Positions 6,720 to 11,258 of a stretch of 11,258 nucleotides of DNA are shown here, one piece after another. A model generated the notes under the pieces. The model was not told where the DNA came from and searched no databases. It saw nothing but the letters and a program-made list of their open reading frames with translations. A program made the position numbers and the translations under genes. Position 1 is the stretch's first letter; the number at the start of each line of letters is the position of its first letter. The stretch comes from an uncultured Clostridium sp. Its GTDB lineage: Bacteria; Bacillota; Clostridia; TANB77; CAG-508. The stretch lies in assembly GCA_946497585.1 (NCBI GenBank), contig CAMMLF010000051.1:1-11258 (forward strand). The letters run 5' to 3'.

Positions 6720-6797
6720 TTCTTAGTTGATTTTTATAAATTTATGAAATTGCAATTTCATAATAAATTAATTAAATGTGAATTATAGCAATTTTTC
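6705..6797. terminator. Nested inverted repeat between convergent genes (bidirectional terminator)
   Basis: The 18-base arm GAAAAATTGCTATAATTC (6705-6722) recurs as its exact reverse complement at 6780-6797. At the centre is a second perfect 18-base palindrome, ATGAAATTGCAATTTCAT (6744-6761). The left arm contains the last codons and stop of the CmpB-like gene; the right arm ends 7 bases from the kinase stop codon. Each strand ends its distal arm with five Ts, so it fits a two-way terminator. It is longer than most terminators and contains little GC. Confidence 0.6.
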
Positions 6798-6803
6798 TAT
6801 GAA

Positions 6804-7958
6804 TTATACGGGCAATACAACAGTAAAAGTATTTTTATTGTTCTCACTTGTAGCACTAATCTTACCATTATGTGCTTCTACAATTTCTTTAGCAATAGCA
6901 AGTCCAAGGCCAGCTCCACCAGAATTGGTAGAACGTGCTTCATCAAGCCTGTAAAACTTTTCAAATATATAATCAAGTTTTTCCCTTGGAATAGTATTTC
7001 CTTGATTTTCAAAATTAATAACAACTTTGTAGTTATTATTAACATTGTAATTTGTACCTTCACTGGTTTTGTGATTATTGTGCTCATTTTTATTAATGCT
7101 ATTTGAGTCATCAGTAATATAAGCATTTATCTTAATTGGAGTGTCTGCAAAACTATAACTTATTGCATTTTTAATAATGTTATTAAACACTCTTGAAATT
7201 TTATCAGAATCAGCGTAAATATTAATATCTTTGTCACAATCAATAAGTATTGGTTGATTATTTGCTTTAGCCATTGGATAAAACTCATATGAAATTTGCT
7301 CAAGCATTAATTTTAAATTTAATTTTGTTTTGTTAAGAATTATTTTACCAATATTAAATCTTGCAATTTCGAAAAATTCATTAATTAATTCTTCCAATCT
7401 GTAAGCTTTTTCTAAGGTAATTTTGCTATATTTTGCTCTTGCTTCAATTGGCAAATCAGGAGATTCATTTAAAATTTCCAAGTAACCAATTATAGAAGTA
7501 AGAGGAGTTTTTAAATCATGTGCTAGATAAACTATTAATTCATTTTTTCTCTCCTCATTTGCCTTAGCAATTGCTGCATTATCTAAAGCAGTCTTTTTGC
7601 TTTGATTTAATCTGTTTTCAAGCATTTTTAAGTCAGCTGGTAGTTCAATATATTTTTCATCATTCGCTATTAATTTATTACTTGCTTCCATAATGTAATC
7701 AATATAGATTAAACTTTTTCTTAAATAAAAGAAAATGATGCCAGTTATCCCAACAGCCCATATGAATGGAAGTAGATTTCTAATATTTACTAGAAAAATG
7801 TATAATCTATCAGTTGGTTGCCATATAATCTGGCCAGAAACATATTCTCCAACTGCAAAGCCAAAAGCAAGTATTAATGAGAAAATCACAGAAAAAATTA
7901 GTATTCTAATTCCCATTCTCTTAAAAATAATTTTGCTATATTTATCACTCGATTTCAT
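6804..7958 (-). CDS. VanS-like sensor histidine kinase
   Basis: This is a membrane sensor kinase close in layout to enterococcal VanS. In the 384-residue numbering, two helices (about 17-37 and 63-79) enclose an external loop of about 25 residues. A coiled linker follows with ANDEKYIELPADLKMLENRL (98-117), which parallels VanS. The phospho-accepting histidine is H147 in LIVYLAHDLKTPLTSIIGYL (141-160). The N-box is at 259-265, the F-box FEKFYR at 332-337 and the G2 box GGAGLGLA at 347-354. The G1 box is degenerate (NQGNTIP), as in VanS. An Asn-rich insert of about 28 residues (283-310) interrupts the ATP-binding domain. I chose ATG 7958 because GGGGTG sits just before it; GTG 7967 would add three residues. 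The gene overlaps the regulator gene by 14 bases. The ligand is unknown and no van resistance genes are present. Confidence 0.92.
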   Translation of the reverse strand: MKSSDKYSKIIFKRMGIRILIFSVIFSLILAFGFAVGEYVSGQIIWQPTDRLYIFLVNIRNLLPFIWAVGITGIIFFYLRKSLIYIDYIMEASNKLIANDEKYIELPADLKMLENRLNQSKKTALDNAAIAKANEERKNELIVYLAHDLKTPLTSIIGYLEILNESPDLPIEARAKYSKITLEKAYRLEELINEFFEIARFNIGKIILNKTKLNLKLMLEQISYEFYPMAKANNQPILIDCDKDINIYADSDKISRVFNNIIKNAISYSFADTPIKINAYITDDSNSINKNEHNNHKTSEGTNYNVNNNYKVVINFENQGNTIPREKLDYIFEKFYRLDEARSTNSGGAGLGLAIAKEIVEAHNGKISATSENNKNTFTVVLPV

Positions 7959-8634
7959 ATCCAACACCCCATACAGTTTTTATAATTTTAGGATTTTTAG
8001 GTGGCTCATGTAATTTTTCTCTTAACCTTTTAATATGAACCATAACAGTGTTATTGCAATCATAAGATTTTTCTTTCCATACATTTTCAAAAAGTTCCTC
8101 TGAATTAACCACTTTTCCTCTGTTTTTGCAAAGGTATAAAAGGATAGAAAATTCAATCGGTGTTAAATCTATTTCTTCATCTAACAAATAACATTTGTGA
8201 TTTTTCCTATTGATTGTTAGAGAGTTAATTTCTATAACATCGTTTTCTTCCGAATTTTCACCATTATACTCATGAAATCTTCTTAGTGCAGATTTTACCC
8301 TAGCCATTAATTCTAGAGGATTAAAAGGCTTGGTAATATAGTCATCAGCACCAATAGAAAGACCTTTTATTTTAGAAACATCATCAACTTTTGCAGTAAG
8401 CATAAGTATTGGAAAATTGTACTTTTCCCTTATCATTTGGCAAATGGTAAAGCCATCAATATCTGGAAGCATTACATCTAATATTGCCATATCCAATTTT
8501 GTGGTTTTTATACACTCAATGGCTTTTTTACTATCTGTAAATTTATAAATATTGTAATCAGGATTGTTTAAAGATAATTCGACTAAGTCTGCAATTTCTT
8601 TTTCATCATCTAATACTAAAATATTGTAACTCAT
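7945..8634 (-). CDS. VanR-like OmpR-family response regulator
   Basis: The protein is a DNA-binding response regulator of normal length (229 residues). The receiver domain (about 4-118) has the acidic pair D9/D10, phospho-acceptor D53 (ILDVMLPD), T80 and K102 (TKPFNPLEL). The winged-helix domain spans about 137-229. Its recognition helix region NNTVMVHIKRLREKL (194-208) and ending IIKTVWGVGYEIE closely follow VanR, as recalled from enterococci. The start has AAAGGGGT about 9 bases before the ATG. It is the first gene of a two-gene unit with the kinase, whose start overlaps its end. Three tandem VanR-box-like repeats lie upstream in the divergent region, which suggests autoregulation and control of the C39-like gene. 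The output need not be glycopeptide resistance. Confidence 0.93.
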   Translation of the reverse strand: MSYNILVLDDEKEIADLVELSLNNPDYNIYKFTDSKKAIECIKTTKLDMAILDVMLPDIDGFTICQMIREKYNFPILMLTAKVDDVSKIKGLSIGADDYITKPFNPLELMARVKSALRRFHEYNGENSEENDVIEINSLTINRKNHKCYLLDEEIDLTPIEFSILLYLCKNRGKVVNSEELFENVWKEKSYDCNNTVMVHIKRLREKLHEPPKNPKIIKTVWGVGYEIE

Positions 8635-8786
8635 AAAATAAACCCCTTTTTTAAAAAATCATTTTTGCCACAGGGAATATGCTTTGCTTATATTGCCATA
8701 TGTAACATTATCATAAAATATAGACAAGTGCTAGGTTAGTAGGCAACAAAAAGCAAAATTTAATCATAATGATTTTTCCCAATCTT

Positions 8787-8792
8787 AGTATA
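8787..8792 (-). promoter_or_regulatory. Candidate extended -10 for the vanR-like/vanS-like operon
   Basis: On the minus strand TGT-TATACT forms an extended -10 element; TTGCAC lies 19 bases upstream, slightly far for a -35. The VanR-box repeats lie immediately upstream of that. The leader would be about 145 bases. An alternative promoter nearer the gene is TTGCCT-18-TATATT. Confidence 0.4.
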
Positions 8793-8818
8793 ACACATAA
8801 ATGGCGCGATTGTGCAAT

Positions 8819-8852
8819 TTGTAAGAAAATTGTAAGAAATTCTTTAGAAAGT
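8819..8852 (+). promoter_or_regulatory. Three tandem VanR-box-like repeats
   Basis: TTGTAAGAAAAT (8819-8830), TTGTAAGAAATT (8830-8841) and TCTTTAGAAAGT (8841-8852) follow each other at an exact 11-bp period, about one helical turn. Compared with the enterococcal VanR consensus as I recall it, TCGTANGAAANT, they match 9, 9 and 8 of the 10 fixed positions. Direct repeats with this period are the usual binding mode of OmpR/PhoB-family regulators. The array lies between the VanR-like gene and the divergent C39-like gene, next to the -35 regions of both candidate promoters. Confidence 0.65.
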
Positions 8853-8879
8853 ATTAAAACATTATTTAAAAAATGATTT

Positions 8880-8885
8880 TATAAT
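8880..8885 (+). promoter_or_regulatory. Candidate -10 box of the C39-like gene
   Basis: TATAAT lies 27 bases after the last VanR-like repeat. The -35 position 17 bases upstream is AAACAT, a poor hexamer, which fits a promoter that needs an activator bound just upstream. The leader of about 100 bases contains AATCGCA and TGCGATT arms that could form a stem. Confidence 0.45.
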
Positions 8886-8989
8886 TTAATTGTAAATCGC
8901 AGAAAGGAAATGTAGCCAATATCATTGCGATTATTCTAGAATTGCAAATTAAATCATAGTTACGTTCCTTTGGAAAGGATAAAATTAAA

Positions 8990-9766
8990 ATGAGTGAAAA
9001 AATTGTAAATAAAAAGAGGAAAAGATTTATTAATAAAAAGGTAGTTGTAATTTTATTATTAATTGTAATTGGGGCATATATTTTGGTTAATAAATATGCA
9101 GGATTGATTTCAGAGTTGAATTATGGAGCTCAAAAATCTAAACCGTTGTCAATAAATGTAGAAGAACTTAGCTACAATTCCAACTATGCAGGTGTAGGGC
9201 AAAAAGAAGTAAAAGGTATGGATGGATATGATACAACTTTTACAGCAGTAGATGGAAAAGTATATAAAGAATATAAGCAAGTGGGAAATGCATCATATAA
9301 AAATAACGAGTATTGGGGTGGAACTTTTGAAGAAAACGGATGTGGATTGGCTGCAATAGCAACATTGCTTAGTGGATATGGTTATGACTATACACCAGAA
9401 GACTTAAGAAAAATATATGTCAATTTTGAAGGAGAGCATTTGGAAGGTGATCAGATGAGCAGTGAGCTTACAAATAGATTCGGAATAGCAAATACTGACT
9501 TTTTATATGCAAGTCTATATGTTGAAAAAGAGTATGTTATGGAGCAATTAAGCAAAAATAAGCCAATACTTATATGCGTATGGAATACGCCAGATAGTAC
9601 ATGGACAACATCATCACATTATATGTTACTTTTGGCGACAGATAATCAAAATAAAGTGTATGTTTCAAATCCAAATGGATTATATGGAAAAATTAAAATG
9701 TCAGGTTGGTATGACACAGAAAGTATACTCCCTTATATAGCAAAAGCAATGTACATTGAGGAATAA
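8990..9766 (+). CDS. Membrane-anchored C39-like cysteine peptidase (Peptidase_C39_2 type)
   Basis: The 258-residue protein starts with a basic segment and a single hydrophobic helix (about 18-34), so it is probably anchored outside the membrane. The C-terminal half resembles papain-like C39_2 domains. The candidate nucleophile is C118 in EENGCGLAAIATLLSGYG (115-132), followed by YTPEDLR (134-140). The candidate histidine is H210 in SSHYMLLLATDNQ. The third residue would be N227 in VYVSNPNG, where many relatives have Asp in a DP motif. Catalysis is therefore likely but not certain. The ATG has AAAGGAT about 9 bases upstream. It is divergent from the VanRS-like operon and shares its control region, so it is the most likely regulated target. 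Substrate could be a cell-wall peptide or a surface protein; the sequence does not tell. It is not an ABC-fused bacteriocin C39 exporter. Confidence 0.78.
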   Translation: MSEKIVNKKRKRFINKKVVVILLLIVIGAYILVNKYAGLISELNYGAQKSKPLSINVEELSYNSNYAGVGQKEVKGMDGYDTTFTAVDGKVYKEYKQVGNASYKNNEYWGGTFEENGCGLAAIATLLSGYGYDYTPEDLRKIYVNFEGEHLEGDQMSSELTNRFGIANTDFLYASLYVEKEYVMEQLSKNKPILICVWNTPDSTWTTSSHYMLLLATDNQNKVYVSNPNGLYGKIKMSGWYDTESILPYIAKAMYIEE

Positions 9767-9836
9767 TGTATAAAATTAAATCTTACTGGAAATAATGTAA
9801 TAAGTCAAATTTGAGTTTGAAATTTTGATAAGCAAA

Positions 9837-9864
9837 GATATTAAAAAGGCGAAAATTTAATATC
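9837..9864 (+). other. Inverted repeat before the Dps-like gene
   Basis: GATATTAAA (9837-9845) and TTTAATATC (9856-9864) are perfect 9-base arms around a 10-base loop, about 30 bases before the start codon. The left arm contains TATTAA, which with TTGAAA (9817-9822) forms a weak promoter with a 16-base spacer. It could be an operator or a leader hairpin. It does not match the PerR box pattern. Confidence 0.35.
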
Positions 9865-9895
9865 AGATAGCGATTAAAGAAGGAAGGTAAGAATT

Positions 9896-10327
9896 ATGTG
9901 TGATGATTTAAACTTATTATTATCAAATCTAAATGTTTTTTATAGGAAATTACAAAATTATCATTGGAATATTACAGGAGCAGATTTTTTTATAACCCAT
10001 GAAAAATTAGAAGAATATTATAATAGCATTAATGAACAAATCGATGAAGTCGCAGAAGTAATAGTTGCAAAAAAATATCATGTCATGGCAACAATGAAAG
10101 AATATTTGGAAACTACCCAAATAAAAGAAGCGGAAAGTGTGCAAGTTAAATCTTACGATATATGGAATGTTCTTTTGCAGGATTATGGAACACTTATAGA
10201 AAATTGCAAAAAAATAAAGCAAGATGCTGAAAATGAAGGATGCCCAGTAACTTCTAGTTTAATGGATGAATATTTAAAAGATTATCAAAAGAAATGCTGG
10301 ATGATAACACAGGTAGCTAATTGCTAA
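9896..10327 (+). CDS. Dps-family mini-ferritin
   Basis: Dps proteins form 12-subunit shells that oxidise and store iron with hydrogen peroxide and protect DNA from oxidative damage. The ferroxidase ligands of the Listeria innocua enzyme (H31, H43, D58, E62) correspond to H23 in NYHW, H35 in THEKL, D50 and E54 in QIDEVAE. The spacings of 12, 15 and 4 residues are identical. The 143-residue length is close to the Dps norm. There is little N- or C-terminal tail, so DNA binding by a basic tail is not expected. A strong AAGGAAGGTAAG site precedes the ATG. It appears to have its own weak promoter and ends before a large hairpin. The context suggests a stress role beside the alarmone synthetase gene. 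Confidence 0.92.
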   Translation: MCDDLNLLLSNLNVFYRKLQNYHWNITGADFFITHEKLEEYYNSINEQIDEVAEVIVAKKYHVMATMKEYLETTQIKEAESVQVKSYDIWNVLLQDYGTLIENCKKIKQDAENEGCPVTSSLMDEYLKDYQKKCWMITQVANC

Positions 10328-10369
10328 TTAAGTATTTAAAAACGTTATTAATTAAATCACATTAAAAAG

Positions 10370-10423
10370 AGAAGCCTTTATGTGAACTGAAATATTAAAA
10401 GCATTTTAGTTAAACAGGCTTCT
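10370..10423 (+). terminator. Terminator-like long hairpin after the Dps-like gene
   Basis: AGAAGCCT (10370-10377) pairs with AGGCTTCT (10416-10423). Inside, AACTGAAAT (10385-10393) pairs with ATTTTAGTT (10403-10411) with one G-U pair, around a 9-base loop. The sequence continues TTATTCATTTTC, an imperfect T-rich tail. Position and GC-containing outer stem fit a terminator. Confidence 0.6.
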
Positions 10424-10537
10424 TTATTCATTTTCTAAAATTACACGAATATAATATAAAAAGTTTAAAAAATAAGGTAAATTTTAATTTACTTATAGGA
10501 CACAATTTGGATACAATTGTTGTGTAAAATAATAAAC

Positions 10538-10614
10538 AAGATAAGTTACAAGCACTTAAAAAGATTTGGATTAATTAAAATTAACAAATCTAATATCAAA
10601 ATAAAGCTTATCTT
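10538..10614 (+). other. Nested-hairpin leader of the alarmone synthetase gene
   Basis: AAGATAAG (10538-10545) pairs with CTTATCTT (10607-10614), extendable by two pairs. Within it AGATTTG (10562-10568) pairs with CAAATCT (10585-10591), and TTAA/TTAA close the loop. The 77-base structure ends about 14 bases before the GAGGTGG ribosome-site-like sequence (10627-10633). No known riboswitch class is recognised. A possible promoter (TTGGAT-17-TAATAA) begins near 10507. Confidence 0.4.
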
Positions 10615-10647
10615 AAAACTAGAAATGAGGTGGTTAAAACAGAAACG

Positions 10648-11258
10648 TTGCACTTAAAAAATGGTGAATTAACAGCGAGTGGTTTAGTTCCGCTCGATAT
10701 TGAAAAGAAAGAATTTAATATGCTAATGTCTTTATACCAAAGAGCACAAATAGACATTTTAGACAAACTTGGAGTTCTTCAAGAATATTTTAATAATAAA
10801 TATAATTATGAAGTTATCAATCATATTTCAAGCAGAATAAAAACTCCAACAAGCATAATAAATAAAATGAAGAAGAAAAATTACGAACTGAATTACAAAA
10901 ATTTAATAGAGTATATAAATGACATAGCAGGTATTAGGGTTGTATGTACTTTTCAAGATGACGTTTTTAGAGTTAGAGATATTATAAGAAGTATGCCAAA
11001 TACTAGGGTATTAAAAGAAAAAGATTACATATCCAATCCTAAAAAAAGTGGTTATATGGGATATCATCTGGTCATTGAAACAATGATAAAATATGAAGAT
11101 GATATTATACCAATAAAAGTAGAAATACAAATCAGAACACTTGCAATGGACTTTTGGGCTTCAGCAGAACATAAAATGAAGTACAAAACAAAAGCTAAAA
11201 TTTCTAATAAGGATTCCAAAAAATTAGCTTGGTATGCGAAGATTATTAACAAAATTGA
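10648..11258 (+). CDS. RelA/SpoT-domain small alarmone synthetase, 3' end outside the window
   Basis: The reading frame encodes at least 203 residues and is still open at the window edge. The family makes (p)ppGpp by transferring pyrophosphate from ATP to GTP or GDP. Telltale motifs are DIAGIRVVCTF (in codons at 10921-10953), DYISNPKKSGYMGYHLV (11023-11073) and the synthetase signature VEIQIRTLAMDFWASAEH (11119-11172) with its catalytic-type glutamate. No hydrolase domain precedes these motifs, so it resembles YjbM/RelQ-type proteins. The start is unclear. TTG 10648 is the first plausible codon after GAGGTGG, but 14 bases away. GTG 10630 lies inside that site, and ATG 10720 or 10726 has only a weak site and would shorten the N-terminus. 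The upstream frame is open to 10594 without an ATG. Confidence 0.85.
   Translation, partial: MHLKNGELTASGLVPLDIEKKEFNMLMSLYQRAQIDILDKLGVLQEYFNNKYNYEVINHISSRIKTPTSIINKMKKKNYELNYKNLIEYINDIAGIRVVCTFQDDVFRVRDIIRSMPNTRVLKEKDYISNPKKSGYMGYHLVIETMIKYEDDIIPIKVEIQIRTLAMDFWASAEHKMKYKTKAKISNKDSKKLAWYAKIINKI

Noticed and set aside
6705..6797. Small transposable element (MITE) with terminal inverted repeats
   Set aside because: There is no target-site duplication at the flanks and no second copy in the window; position between convergent genes fits a terminator better.
6804..8634. VanRS-like pair as the cognate regulator of the BceAB-like transporter
   Set aside because: The kinase is VanS-like, not the short BceS type; VanR-like boxes are absent from the ABC leader, and that leader has a different BceR-like dyad.
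8762..8774. AATCATAATGATT palindrome in the divergent control region as an operator
   Set aside because: It is a short AT-rich palindrome downstream of the candidate minus-strand start, and such sequences are common in this base composition; no regulator can be tied to it.
9767..9895. PerR or Fur box before the Dps-like gene
   Set aside because: No TTATAATNATTATAA-like or GATAATGATTATC-like sequence is present; only an unrelated 9-base inverted repeat was found.

Overview
The window is an AT-rich stretch (bias clear by eye, especially at third codon positions) from a Gram-positive, low-GC Bacillota, most likely a Clostridia-type or related gut lineage. The evidence is good Shine-Dalgarno sites, TATAAT-type promoters, a monofunctional peptidoglycan glycosyltransferase, a BceAB-type transporter, a VanR/VanS-like two-component pair and a small alarmone synthetase. 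I cannot name the genus. I see no rRNA, tRNA, CRISPR array, insertion sequence or phage gene.

Layout. 1-173: leader of an ABC operon, with a BceR-like dyad at its left edge. 174-3015: overlapping ATPase and FtsX-type permease genes of a BceAB-like module. 3157-3894: membrane-anchored monofunctional glycosyltransferase. 3895-4445 (about 550 bases without a full-length gene): 3' hairpin, strong terminator, a 39-codon MerR remnant on the minus strand, and two divergent promoters whose -35 hexamers share one TTGAGTCAA dyad. 4446-6719: three membrane proteins, namely a CmpB-like protein, a TVP38/DedA-type protein and a second CmpB-like protein. 6705-6797: a long nested inverted repeat between convergent genes. 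6804-8634 (minus strand): VanS-like kinase and VanR-like regulator. 8635-8989 (355 bases): divergent control region with three tandem VanR-box-like repeats at an 11-bp period. 8990-9766: membrane-anchored C39-like cysteine peptidase. 9896-10327: Dps-type mini-ferritin. 10328-10647 (320 bases): terminator-like hairpin and a nested-hairpin leader. 10648-11258: RelA/SpoT-domain small alarmone synthetase, cut by the window end.

How the genes may work together. Most of them concern the cell envelope or stress: Bce-type transport, glycan polymerisation, a TVP38/DedA membrane protein, a VanRS-type sensor, a surface cysteine peptidase, Dps and (p)ppGpp synthesis. The best-supported regulatory link is the VanR-like regulator acting on its own promoter and on the divergent C39 gene, because the tandem repeats match the 12-bp VanR site recalled from Enterococcus. 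No vanHAX-type resistance genes are present, so this looks like a VanRS-like system with a different output. A second, weaker link is a TNACA-N4-TGTNA-like dyad ahead of both the BceAB-like operon and the glycosyltransferase. All regulatory statements are read from sequence and have not been tested.
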